From an uncultured Planctomycetaceae bacterium (GTDB lineage Bacteria; Planctomycetota; Planctomycetia; Planctomycetales; Planctomycetaceae): a stretch of 32,353 nucleotides of DNA. The DNA is taken from positions 1 to 32,353 of the forward strand of contig CAJWGB010000040.1 in NCBI GenBank assembly GCA_913031625.1, in the 5' to 3' direction. This document shows, one piece after another, positions 1-8,348 of this stretch (position 1 is the first letter of the stretch; every line of letters starts with the position of its first letter). The position numbers and the translations under genes are program-made. Below the pieces are notes generated by a model, which worked only from the letters and a program-made list of their open reading frames with translations, was not told the origin of the DNA and searched no databases.

Positions 1-960
1 GAGCCCAATATCCGCGAAGTCATCGCCTTCCCGCTCAACGGGCAGGGGCAGGATCTGATCGAGACAGATGAATTGGCGGACGAATCCCGCTTTAAAATCC
101 CACGCCCGGAGCCTCTCCCTGAACCAGTGACGCGAATGGGGGTCACATCGTTCAGAACATACCTCGCGTGCCCGTATCGCTATTATCTCAGACACGTGCT
201 TCGACTTCGAGAAATTGACGACCGGGCAAATGAGCTTAATGCTCTGATGTTTGGCAACCTGATGCATGATGTGCTCAGTCAGTTCGGCAATGGCCCGCTC
301 AGGAACAGCACTGACCCTGATGTCCTGCGTGACCACCTGAGAGATCTGCTCGAACAGACAGCACAGGATTCACTCAGCCACTCCCGAATGGCAGCTGTCA
401 ACGTGCAGATCATGCAGCTTCGCTGGCGGCTGGACGCATTTGCTGAGTGGCAGGCGAGGTGGGCTCAGGACGGATGGCGAATCATCTTCAGTGAACTTTC
501 GTTTCAGGATGCGGGCGTGACTCTGAAGCTTGACGACGACCGGGAGGTATTCCTCGACGGGCGTATCGACCGCATTGATCAGCGCGGCAACGAGTACATT
601 ATTTTCGACTACAAGAGCAGTGAAAGTGTTCATCCACCGGGGCCATCTCATCTAAAAAAGAAAGACGGCTGGGTCGACCTGCAGCTGCCCCTGTATCGTC
701 ACCTCGCGCACCATCTGGGGCTCCACGGTAAGATTGACCTGGGCTACATCGTCCTGCCTAAGGACACCAAAAAAGTTCAACACCTGCTTGCAGACTGGAC
801 CGACGAACAACTGGCAGACGCCGATCAGACCGCACGGCAGGTCGTGGAGAATGTTCTTGACGAGCAGTTCTGGCCGCCGGCCTCCGTTGACGGAACGTTC
901 TACGAGGAGTTTGCACCGATCTGCCAGGACAAGGCGTTTGATCGAGAGGTGCTGTCATGA
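1..960 (+). CDS. AddB/RecB-like PD-(D/E)XK nuclease, C-terminal part (5' truncated by window)
   Basis: The frame is open from base 1, so only the C-terminal part of a larger protein is seen. It carries the signatures of the RecB/AddB nuclease domain: a Cys in the LACPYRYYLR segment that opens the domain, GNLMHD with the motif His at 265-267, GRIDRID with the catalytic Asp at 568-570, the DYKS Asp and Lys at 607-615, and a QLPLYR helix. Only one further Cys (ICQD) lies near the C-terminus, so the four-Cys iron-sulfur cluster of classical AddB is not obvious. In the family this domain cuts single strands behind a helicase during double-strand-break resection. The stop overlaps the start of the AddA-like gene by four bases (ATGA), indicating translational coupling. 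The first 20 codons look instead like the C-terminus of an aspartyl-tRNA synthetase (see findings). A TTG at 73 is an in-frame codon but no reason exists to call it the start. Confidence 0.8.
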   Translation, partial: EPNIREVIAFPLNGQGQDLIETDELADESRFKIPRPEPLPEPVTRMGVTSFRTYLACPYRYYLRHVLRLREIDDRANELNALMFGNLMHDVLSQFGNGPLRNSTDPDVLRDHLRDLLEQTAQDSLSHSRMAAVNVQIMQLRWRLDAFAEWQARWAQDGWRIIFSELSFQDAGVTLKLDDDREVFLDGRIDRIDQRGNEYIIFDYKSSESVHPPGPSHLKKKDGWVDLQLPLYRHLAHHLGLHGKIDLGYIVLPKDTKKVQHLLADWTDEQLADADQTARQVVENVLDEQFWPPASVDGTFYEEFAPICQDKAFDREVLS

Positions 961-3900
961 GTGCCATTGTTACCAAGACTGACACTGCACGTCCTGAACG
1001 GATCTCTTCGAACGTCATCATCCGCGCCTCGGCAGGGACCGGAAAGACGTTTCAGCTGTCCAATCGCTACCTTCGTCAGCTGTTTCAGGGGGCAGCTCCG
1101 GATGAAATTCTCGCGACGACATTTACCCGCAAAGCTGCCGGGGAAATCCTCGAACGCAACATGTTGCGTCTGGCAGAGGCGGCTCTCAATCAGCAGGCCT
1201 GCACCGAACTCGGCCAGTTCCTGGAACTCCCCGACCTCAGTCCGGAACAGTGTCGGAAACTGCTGCAGAAACTGACCCGCGGCCTCCATCGAATTCGCAT
1301 CTGTACGCTCGACAGCTTCTTTTCGCAGATCACGTCCAGCTTTGGATTTGAAATGGGGCTGCCCCCCGACTGGACCATTGTCGACGAAATCGACCAGGTG
1401 CGACTGAAGACCAAAGCGGTCGACGCCGTCCTGCGTAACGAAACCACAAAGGATGCCGTCAAGCTCATGCACCTTCTGACAAAGGGGGAAACCAACCGCA
1501 CCGTCAGTGAGCTGATTCAGCAGACTGTGAATTCTCTGTACCCCATTTTTCAGGAGACCGGACCAGAGGCCTGGGACACGTTTCCGCGAACACGACTGCT
1601 GCCACCGGAAGAGCTCAAATCGGCGATCGAGGAGTTAAGAACAGTCTGGCTTCCGGATGACAAGCGGTTCGAAAAGATCCGGCAGCAGGATCTGGATCGT
1701 GCCATCACGTTGGACTGGGAAGCGTTCGTCCAGAAGGGCCTTGCCAGCAAGGTCTCTCAGGGCCAGACGACCTATTATCGAAAAGAAATCGGAGAAAGCG
1801 CGATTGGCGTGTACAAGCTGTTACTGCGTCACGCGACAGCCGTCCTGATTGACCTCGTTGCCCGGCAGACAAAGGCAACTTACGAATTACTGAAGCGTTT
1901 TGACGTCCGCTACAGTCAGCTTAAGGACGAAGCCCGAGTCCTGCAGTTCAATGATATCACTCGATTGCTCAATCGAATCGCCGCTGACAATGATGTAGAT
2001 CGTCTCGCGTATCGTATGGATGGCAAGATCTCCCATCTGCTCCTCGATGAGTTTCAGGATACTTCTCTCCCACAATGGCACGTCATCCGCCCATTTGCCC
2101 GACATGTAACGGCCCGCAGCAGCAGCCGTTCTTTCTTCTGTGTTGGGGACGGTAAGCAGGCCATTTATGGCTGGCGCGGAGGAGTGGCAGAAATCTTCGA
2201 TGCCATCGAAGATGAACTCACGGGACTGCAGCGGGAATCTCTCAATCGGAGCTTCCGTTCAGCGCCAGCGATCGTGGAAACAACAAACCGCATCTTTGAA
2301 GGATTGAGCCGGCAACTGGATGAAGACGACGACACCAGTTCCATTAGGCGATGGTGTGAGCAGTTCATCGAACACTCGACCGCCCGAGAGAATCTCAACG
2401 GATATGCGTGCCTGGAAACAGCACCAATCAGCGAGGAGAAACCTGACCAGTTCGGCCTGACGATGACGCACACAGCTCAGCGAGTTGCTGAGCTCGCTCG
2501 AAAGGTTCCGAAGGCATCAATTGGTGTCCTCGCTCGCAAAAACAGTGTCGTCAGCAGACTGATCTACGAACTGCGTCGACTGGGAATAGCGGCCAGTGAG
2601 GAAGGAGGCAACCCGCTGTCTGACAGTGTCGCCGTGCAACTCGTCATGTCAGTACTTCAGGTCGCCGACCATCCAGGCAACACGATAGCTCGGTTCCACG
2701 TCGCCCAATCGCCCTTAGGAAAAGCCCTGGGGTACACAAACCACCGGCGCCACGATCTGGCGGAACAGTTCGCGCGTCGAATCCGCCGCAGACTTCAGGC
2801 TGAGGGATATGGAAAAGTCCTTCGGGAGTGGGCCGATGAGTTGCTGCCATTTTGTGGTCCCCGAGGCCGGCGGCGTCTCAACCAGATGGTTGAGCTGTCC
2901 TACACATGGCAGGCACATGCCACACTGCGAACTTCTGACTTCCTGCGGTTCCTCAGCAGAAAACAGGTTCCGGACCCAACAACGGACAATATCCGCGTGA
3001 TGACCGTTCACCAGTCAAAGGGGCTTGAGTTCGATATCGTCGTACTGCCGGACCTGGATGGACGACTGATCGGACAGCCTAATGAGTTCGTCGTTAATAA
3101 ACCCTCACCCACAGAACCAATTGACCGAGTGTGTCGATACCGAAACGCGAGCATTCAGGATCTGCTGCCAGACGGCTTTCAGAAGATGTTTGCCGACGAG
3201 CGTCACAGCGACATCTCCGAAGCATTGTGTGTGCTCTACGTAGCCATCACTCGAGCTCGACATGCACTGCATATGGTGGTTGCACCTTCCCGGCCATCTG
3301 AAAAGAAGATTCCGGAGACCGCTGCCGGACTATTGCGGCAGGTACTCTACGACGGGGCACTTGCTGAACCTGAAAAGGTACTGTTCGAACATGGCAGCAG
3401 CAGCTGGTACGAGGAGGAGTCTGGAGAGTCGAAATCGGTTCCGGCACCTGCCGAGACTCCGACTCGATCCGGTCCACGGAGGATTAAATTCCGTGATATG
3501 GCCAACGGGCGTTCACGCGGCCTGCAGCGTTCAGCACCGTCGCGTCATGACACGAGCCGAATCGTCAAGCTCAGCAGTGTGATCCGTCACGGATCTACGG
3601 AAGCAATGGAACGCGGAACCCTCATCCATGCGTGGTTCGAACGAATCGAGTGGCTGGATGGCTCCGCCTGGCCGACCGAAGAAGAACTGCATTCCACAGC
3701 TGAAGAGATTGGGGCCACTCACCTGGATGTTCCTCGCCTGATCAACGAATTCCATGCCATGCTGCGGAGTCCAAAGATTGCGTGGGGATTGTCTCAAAAA
3801 TCGTACCAGCCCCCGAAAGATCTGCAGCTGCCTGTTGATGTTTGCGGAAGTCTGGAAGCGGCCGCGGCAGGTCAAATCCGAATGGAAGTCAAAAACGAAC

Positions 3901-4181
3901 ACTCGTTCGCCGTGCGGGAAGCGGGAGAAATCGTCTCGGGATATATCGACCGCCTGGTTCTGATTTACCTCGACAATCAACTCGTGGCCTGCGACGTGAT
4001 CGACTTCAAGACGGATACATTTGCCTTTGATGACCAGCGAGCGTTTGCTGCCAAGGTCAATTATTATCAGGAGCAACTGGACTCGTATCGGCGAGTCGTT
4101 TCCCGGTTGTATCGCATCCCGGTTGACTGCGTTTCCACACGGCTGTTTATGGTAGGGGCCGGGACGATTACCAATGTCTGA
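957..4181 (+). CDS. AddA/UvrD-like ATP-dependent helicase-nuclease
   Basis: A complete 1074-residue superfamily 1 helicase with a C-terminal RecB-type nuclease, the architecture and approximate length of AddA. Helicase motifs in order: Walker A ASAGTGKT (24-31), TFTRKAA, Walker B LLLDEFQDT with D364/E365, the VGDGKQAIYGWRGG segment, LNRSFRS, TVHQSKGLEFD (about 683-693) and LYVAITRARH (about 759-768). The nuclease follows with GTLIHAW (H891), GYIDR (D998), DFK (D1016 and K1018) and QEQLDSYR. All catalytic residues are present, so it should be both helicase and nuclease. It starts inside the stop of the upstream nuclease gene and ends eight bases into the YhaO-like gene, so the three form one operon for processing DNA ends before recombination. 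The ATG at 957 is chosen because of the overlap and because the Walker A lies at the expected distance. Confidence 0.92.
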   Translation: MSAIVTKTDTARPERISSNVIIRASAGTGKTFQLSNRYLRQLFQGAAPDEILATTFTRKAAGEILERNMLRLAEAALNQQACTELGQFLELPDLSPEQCRKLLQKLTRGLHRIRICTLDSFFSQITSSFGFEMGLPPDWTIVDEIDQVRLKTKAVDAVLRNETTKDAVKLMHLLTKGETNRTVSELIQQTVNSLYPIFQETGPEAWDTFPRTRLLPPEELKSAIEELRTVWLPDDKRFEKIRQQDLDRAITLDWEAFVQKGLASKVSQGQTTYYRKEIGESAIGVYKLLLRHATAVLIDLVARQTKATYELLKRFDVRYSQLKDEARVLQFNDITRLLNRIAADNDVDRLAYRMDGKISHLLLDEFQDTSLPQWHVIRPFARHVTARSSSRSFFCVGDGKQAIYGWRGGVAEIFDAIEDELTGLQRESLNRSFRSAPAIVETTNRIFEGLSRQLDEDDDTSSIRRWCEQFIEHSTARENLNGYACLETAPISEEKPDQFGLTMTHTAQRVAELARKVPKASIGVLARKNSVVSRLIYELRRLGIAASEEGGNPLSDSVAVQLVMSVLQVADHPGNTIARFHVAQSPLGKALGYTNHRRHDLAEQFARRIRRRLQAEGYGKVLREWADELLPFCGPRGRRRLNQMVELSYTWQAHATLRTSDFLRFLSRKQVPDPTTDNIRVMTVHQSKGLEFDIVVLPDLDGRLIGQPNEFVVNKPSPTEPIDRVCRYRNASIQDLLPDGFQKMFADERHSDISEALCVLYVAITRARHALHMVVAPSRPSEKKIPETAAGLLRQVLYDGALAEPEKVLFEHGSSSWYEEESGESKSVPAPAETPTRSGPRRIKFRDMANGRSRGLQRSAPSRHDTSRIVKLSSVIRHGSTEAMERGTLIHAWFERIEWLDGSAWPTEEELHSTAEEIGATHLDVPRLINEFHAMLRSPKIAWGLSQKSYQPPKDLQLPVDVCGSLEAAAAGQIRMEVKNEHSFAVREAGEIVSGYIDRLVLIYLDNQLVACDVIDFKTDTFAFDDQRAFAAKVNYYQEQLDSYRRVVSRLYRIPVDCVSTRLFMVGAGTITNV

Positions 4182-5433
4182 TTTCAGGTTTATTCACTGC
4201 GCAGACCTTCACATCGACAGCCCCCTGCGCGGGCTGCAGGCGTACGAAGGAGCACCCGTCGACCGCCTCCGTCGTGCAACACGTGACGCGTTCCAAAACC
4301 TGATTACCCTGGCGATAGATGAAGCCGTTGCCTTTGTCCTGATTGCCGGGGATCTGTTCGATGGTCGCTGGCCGGACATGTCGACCGGGCTCTGGACGGC
4401 TCGACAGTTCCGCAGACTTGCAGAGAAGAACATCCGTGTGTTTATGATCCGCGGCAATCACGACGCCATGAATGAAGTCGGACAGCGGATGCAGTGGCCC
4501 GACAATGTCCATGAACTCAGCTGCGACTCACCGGAGACGGTTGTCCTTGATGACTTCAACACTGCCATTCACGGCCAGGGATTTGCCAACCAGAAGGTGC
4601 CGGACGACATTGCGGCCGGATACCCGGATGCCCGAACCGGGCTCATCAACATTGGTCTGCTGCACACCAGTCTGACGGGCGATCCACAACATGATCCGTA
4701 TGCCCCCACATCCGAGGACACTCTGAAACTCAAGGGCTATGACTACTGGGCCCTTGGTCACATCCACTTGCGCAGAACGGTCAACGAAGACCCGTGGATT
4801 GGCTACTGCGGCAATTCGCAGGGACGTCATATCCACGAACGAGGCGCTAAAGGCTGCCTCCTTGTGACCGTTCAGGACAATCGTATCCTGCCGCCGCAGT
4901 TCAGATCGACTGACGTGCTACGATGGTTTGAAACCGACATCACAGTCGCGGAACGGGACGACGTTGACGAACTCTATGATCAGGTTCGCGGGCGACTCAA
5001 TGAATTGCGTACAGATGCTGAAGGAAGATTCTGTGCTGTTCGGATCCTGGTCACAGGAGCGTGTGCGGCTCACGCCACTCTGGTTACTCGATCAGGACAG
5101 GAAGAAGTAATCGCCGGGATTCGCAACATCGCGGCTGAGTTTGACGATGTCTGGGTCGAAAAGATCAAGCTGCGAACATCAGCACCAGTCGATGTCGAGC
5201 GGCTTCGAAGAGGCAGTGATCTGATGGGTGATCTGCTGCGTGGTTTCGACGACGTGATCGATGGCACTGACGCCGAAGTACTTGAGTTCGCTGAAGCACT
5301 TGGAACACTCCGAACCAAGGCCGGCCATGACCTGCAGCAGGCAGATATCAACCTCGACGATCCGGAGCGAGTTCGGGAGTGGCTGCGACAGGCAGAAAGC
5401 ATCCTCGTGTCGATGCTGACGGAAGCCGAATGA
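4174..5433 (+). CDS. YhaO/SbcD-like DNA repair metallo-exonuclease
   Basis: A 419-residue calcineurin-like phosphoesterase of the Mre11/SbcD/YhaO type, close to the usual YhaO length. The five metal-binding motifs are visible: CADLHID (D11, H13), AGDLFDG (D60), RGNHD (N95, H96), LLHTSL (H164) and LGHIHLR (H196, H198). The remaining C-terminal half is the less conserved capping and partner-binding region. The family processes blocked or hairpin DNA ends together with an SMC-like ATPase. The start overlaps the helicase-nuclease gene by eight bases. In many bacteria the next gene encodes the coiled-coil ATPase YhaN/SbcC; here it does not (see findings), so the ATPase partner must be elsewhere or missing. 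Confidence 0.88.
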   Translation: MSDFRFIHCADLHIDSPLRGLQAYEGAPVDRLRRATRDAFQNLITLAIDEAVAFVLIAGDLFDGRWPDMSTGLWTARQFRRLAEKNIRVFMIRGNHDAMNEVGQRMQWPDNVHELSCDSPETVVLDDFNTAIHGQGFANQKVPDDIAAGYPDARTGLINIGLLHTSLTGDPQHDPYAPTSEDTLKLKGYDYWALGHIHLRRTVNEDPWIGYCGNSQGRHIHERGAKGCLLVTVQDNRILPPQFRSTDVLRWFETDITVAERDDVDELYDQVRGRLNELRTDAEGRFCAVRILVTGACAAHATLVTRSGQEEVIAGIRNIAAEFDDVWVEKIKLRTSAPVDVERLRRGSDLMGDLLRGFDDVIDGTDAEVLEFAEALGTLRTKAGHDLQQADINLDDPERVREWLRQAESILVSMLTEAE

Positions 5434-5487
5434 GATCTCGTTCCAACAGTCTTCTGAAGTCGGTGGATACAGCGGGAAACTCGACCA

Positions 5488-5928
5488 ATGACGAGTGAAG
5501 GACTAACACCACCCAATCGCCAGCCGTTCGTTCTCCGGTGGCTTGTGGTGAGAGTCATCGCACCGTTGTGTGTCGCGCTGGTCCTCCTGCATTTCACGCG
5601 TGATGTCAGGGATCCCGGCGATCGCGGGAACGCCTTATTGTGGACAGTGTTCATTGTCCATTTGACCGGAGTATTCACTGCCCCAAAGACGAACGTGCTT
5701 GACGTCGGCGCGTTGTCATCCTGGTTCCGGTCGCCTTTTCACTTGCAGAGATGGAACGCAGAGAATACTCGGCGCAGCTCTGGGTCACGCCGGTGCTTTC
5801 CTTTGGTGCTTACGCATTCCTCACATGGGTTGGCAGGCGGCGAGCGGCTCGACAGGTGCACGTACCAAACAGCGTGCGACTTCCTCACGTCATTCTTGCA
5901 TTCACCGGACTCGTGGTTGCGATTGTGA
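5488..5928 (+). pseudogene. Small membrane protein, N-terminal half of a frameshifted gene
   Basis: Only the first 70 or so codons look like protein: a short polar start, a hydrophobic segment (RVIAPLCVALVLLHF) and a second one (LLWTVFIVHLTGVF). After about 5703 this frame turns into an Arg/Ser/Cys-rich, non-membrane tail, while the -1 frame becomes clearly membrane-protein-like from 5703 onward. I therefore read 5488 to about 5705 as the 5' half of one gene whose 3' half lies in the next entry. The gene sits 54 bases after the YhaO-like gene on the same strand. No family was recognised. Confidence 0.45.
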
Positions 5929-6065
5929 TTTGTGGCGCAACAAAGGCAGGTGCCGGACTGCTGTTGCTGCCAGGCTGCGGCCTGATCCCGTTTTTGCTGT
6001 GGGCACTGGCCGTTAACCGCAGCAGCAGACCGAATCAGCTCAGTCAGTCTGCAGACGCCGATTGA
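5703..6065 (+). pseudogene. Small membrane protein, C-terminal half of the frameshifted gene
   Basis: This frame runs from just after a TGA at 5700-5702 to the TGA at 6063-6065. It encodes RRVVILVPVAFSLAEMERRE, then three further hydrophobic stretches (LWVTPVLSFGAYAFLTWVG, VILAFTGLVVAIVICG and LLLLPGCGLIPFLLWALAV) and a short polar tail. The first ATG in the frame is at 5751, inside the conserved-looking MERREYSAQLW segment, so translation from there would remove the first helix. The intact ancestor would be a protein of about 190 residues with five or so membrane helices. Whether the shift is a real mutation or a single-base sequencing error cannot be told from one sequence. Function unknown. 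Confidence 0.5.
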
Positions 6066-6125
6066 ATTTCAATCCTTCAGGCTGTAAACAGAAGCCCTGC
6101 GATATCGTTCTCAAGGGAGTTTCTT

Positions 6126-7394
6126 ATGGTTCGTCCGCCCGTCCGCCAACTGCTGCCCCTCCTGCTGTTCCCGATCCTTTCGACCCTGCTTGTTGCCGGC
6201 GAACCATCGCTTCGGTTTGAGAAAACTGACTGGCCATGGTGGCGAGGCCAAAACAGAAATGGCATTGCCGATCCGGATCAGGATCCTCCGTTGACATGGA
6301 GTGAGACGGAAAACGTATTGTGGAAGACTCCCATTCCGGGCCGTGGCCATGGTGCTGTGTCTGTCGTAGGTAATTATGTATTCATTAACGCGGCTGACCC
6401 AAATTCCGAGCAGCAGTCGTTGATATGCCTCAATCGAGACTCCGGCAAAGTACTCTGGAAATGTGTTGTGCACGAAGGTGGCTTTTCAAAGAAGGGGAAC
6501 AAGAAAGCATCTCTTGCGTCCTCAACACCTGCCTGTGACGGCAAACAAATCTACGTCACCTTCCTGAACGCAGGGGCCATCTACACGTCTTCGATTTCGC
6601 TGGACGGCCGACTGCTGTGGCAGACTAAGATCAGTGACTATGTTGTGCATCAGGGCTACGGAGCGTCTCCCGCGATCTATGAAGAGCTCGTCATTGTGGG
6701 CGCTGACAACAAAGGAGGCGGAGCTGTCGCCGGTCTGAGCCGGGAAACAGGGAAGATCGTCTGGAAACGAGACCGGCCCGCAAAACCAAACTATGCGTCG
6801 CCCGTCATCTTGAACGTAGCAGGCAGGGATCAGCTGATTTTTACCGGCTGTGATCTTGTCACCAGCCTGAATCCACTCACAGGCGAAGTGTATTGGGAGG
6901 CGGAAGGTGCCACGACGGAAGTCGTGACAACCTCTGTCACTGACGGAGAACGAATCTTTACCAGTGGTGGCTACCCGAAGAACCACATCTCAGCCGTGAC
7001 TGCAGACGGCTCGAAGAAAGTCGTCTGGGAGAACACAGTTCGAACTTATGTCCCGTCGATGGTGATTCGTGACGGAGTCATCTACACGGTCCAGGATGCC
7101 GGGATCGCCTCATGCTGGGAAAGTGCTACCGGCCAGCAACTGTGGAAAGGGCGTCTGGGTGGGACCTTCAGCAGTTCGCCCGTTCTGGTGGGCGACAGGA
7201 TGTACGCAACGAATGAAGGTGGAAAAACGTTTGTTCTTCGCGCGAGCGCGGACGGGTTTGAGAAGCTGGCTGAGAATCAGCTGGGGGACAGTGTGTTTTC
7301 CACTCCTGTGATCTGTGGCAGCAGAATCTACACTCGTGTCGCGCACCACATCGACGGTAAACGGAAAGAGTTTCTGTATTGCCTTGGCAAATAG
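6126..7394 (+). CDS. Exported PQQ-like beta-propeller repeat protein
   Basis: A 422-residue protein with a Sec signal peptide (Arg near the start, hydrophobic core LLPLLLFPILSTLLVA, cleavage near residue 24). The mature part begins with WPWWRGQNRNG, a signature of planctomycete PQQ/BamB-like proteins, followed by repeated blades in which a Gly-rich strand is followed by a Trp: GKVLWK, GRLLWQ, GKIVWK, GEVYWE, GQQLWKG. This gives a seven- or eight-bladed propeller in the periplasm. Such proteins act as scaffolds or quinoprotein-like domains; no catalytic role can be assigned. A good ribosome-binding site (AAGGGAG) lies about eight bases before the ATG. The gene ends two bases before the convergent gene at 7397. 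Confidence 0.85.
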   Translation: MVRPPVRQLLPLLLFPILSTLLVAGEPSLRFEKTDWPWWRGQNRNGIADPDQDPPLTWSETENVLWKTPIPGRGHGAVSVVGNYVFINAADPNSEQQSLICLNRDSGKVLWKCVVHEGGFSKKGNKKASLASSTPACDGKQIYVTFLNAGAIYTSSISLDGRLLWQTKISDYVVHQGYGASPAIYEELVIVGADNKGGGAVAGLSRETGKIVWKRDRPAKPNYASPVILNVAGRDQLIFTGCDLVTSLNPLTGEVYWEAEGATTEVVTTSVTDGERIFTSGGYPKNHISAVTADGSKKVVWENTVRTYVPSMVIRDGVIYTVQDAGIASCWESATGQQLWKGRLGGTFSSSPVLVGDRMYATNEGGKTFVLRASADGFEKLAENQLGDSVFSTPVICGSRIYTRVAHHIDGKRKEFLYCLGK

Positions 7395-7396
7395 AG

Positions 7397-7954
7397 TCAG
7401 GCCTGAAATGCGTCGTTGATCTGCCGTGATGTATGGTCGTTCGGCAGTGTCAGCCCGAAGCCTTCAACGCAGGCAGTGACAGATCGGGTGGCGTGCAGAA
7501 TCGCCCGGCGCAGCTGTTCAAATACGTCCGGTGACATAACTCGTTTCAGAGCACTCACATAATCGCGCCACACGTCAAACATTCTTGGCTCCGGCCGTGC
7601 AATCAGCCATGCCCTGAGCAGCTGGTGAGCGGGTGAGTTTCGGCGAATACCAAGCTCCACCACTCTTTCCATGATTCTGCCGACCTGCAGACTGTTGGGA
7701 GAATCCTGAGACCATGCCGCCTGAGCGAGGGGAACAAGGGTCAGAAAGTACACCTTGCTTTCCGGTACTTTCATGCCAAGGATTTCCTGCATGACACGCT
7801 CTGGCAGCAGGCGAATGTCGTTGGCGACACCTTCCTGCGCATCGAACTTCTGCTCAGGCTTCAGAAACGTTCGGCGGAAGCTCGCTTCCACATGAAAACC
7901 AAAGACATCGTCCAGCGTGGTCGCAGCTGGTTGCTGCAAGGCATACGTGGTCAT
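7397..7954 (-). CDS. Conserved-looking hypothetical protein, all-helical
   Basis: Not recognised. The protein of about 185 residues is soluble, without signal peptide or membrane segment, and appears largely alpha-helical (PERVMQEIL, KVYFLTLVPLAQAAW, VGRIMERVVELGI, HQLLRAWLIARP, FEQLRRAILHATRSV). The KVYFLTLVPLAQAAW..D pattern loosely resembles TerB-like helical domains, which is only a hint. The frame can be extended to an ATG at 7981, but the ATG at 7954 is preceded by GGCGGG and an A-run at good spacing and is preferred. It is convergent with the propeller gene, with only two bases between the stops. Confidence 0.65.
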   Translation of the reverse strand: MTTYALQQPAATTLDDVFGFHVEASFRRTFLKPEQKFDAQEGVANDIRLLPERVMQEILGMKVPESKVYFLTLVPLAQAAWSQDSPNSLQVGRIMERVVELGIRRNSPAHQLLRAWLIARPEPRMFDVWRDYVSALKRVMSPDVFEQLRRAILHATRSVTACVEGFGLTLPNDHTSRQINDAFQA

Positions 7955-8348
7955 TTTTTTCCCGCCCATAAATAGATGCATACCTCACATCCCATGCGGC
8001 ACCCGACAGCCAGAAGGGGAAGCTACGTCACTGGCTGAATTCGCTCGAGCCACGAAGGACCGTGCGCACAAGGTGCTAATGAGACCATGGGTCAGCATTC
8101 CGCACCAAACATCTTTCATGCAGGAATCAGAGCTCGTTTTAGCCGGCAGACATATGGCAGGTTGCAGACTTCACGAATGGATTGATTCTGCGGGGGGAGG
8201 AAAACCGAGTAGTGCATCTGCAGATCAACAGAGAGGCAGGGGATACCCGCGTGGTGTGTCGCGCGGTGAGCGACCGAAGTCGGATTGGCCGGTACGAGCT
8301 GTAACTGGTCTGCAGACGGGGTTGTAAGAGCCACCGACGGGCTGTTGA
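7955..8348. other. Intergenic stretch without a supported gene
   Basis: About 390 bases lie between two genes that both point left. Open frames on either strand here have unbiased, low-complexity composition and no recognisable motif. No tRNA-like fold, repeat or strong terminator was seen. The right part should hold the 3' end of the 8349-9704 transcript and the promoter of the 7397-7954 gene. Confidence 0.5.

Noticed and set aside
900-1472. Long open frame on the minus strand across the 5' part of the AddA-like gene
   Set aside because: It lies antisense to a gene with intact Walker A and other helicase motifs, has no recognisable domain and is explained by codon bias of the sense strand.
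3531-4076. Long open frame on the minus strand across the nuclease domain of the AddA-like gene
   Set aside because: Antisense to conserved nuclease motifs; no family pattern.
5682-5688. C-CCA-AAG heptamer as a programmed -1 frameshift site
   Set aside because: It fits the X-XXY-YYZ form in frame, but the -1 frame meets a TGA at 5700-5702, so slippage there could not produce the downstream half.
7917-8327. Open frame of 136 codons on the plus strand
   Set aside because: It begins inside an opposite-strand gene and has no motif or protein-like composition.
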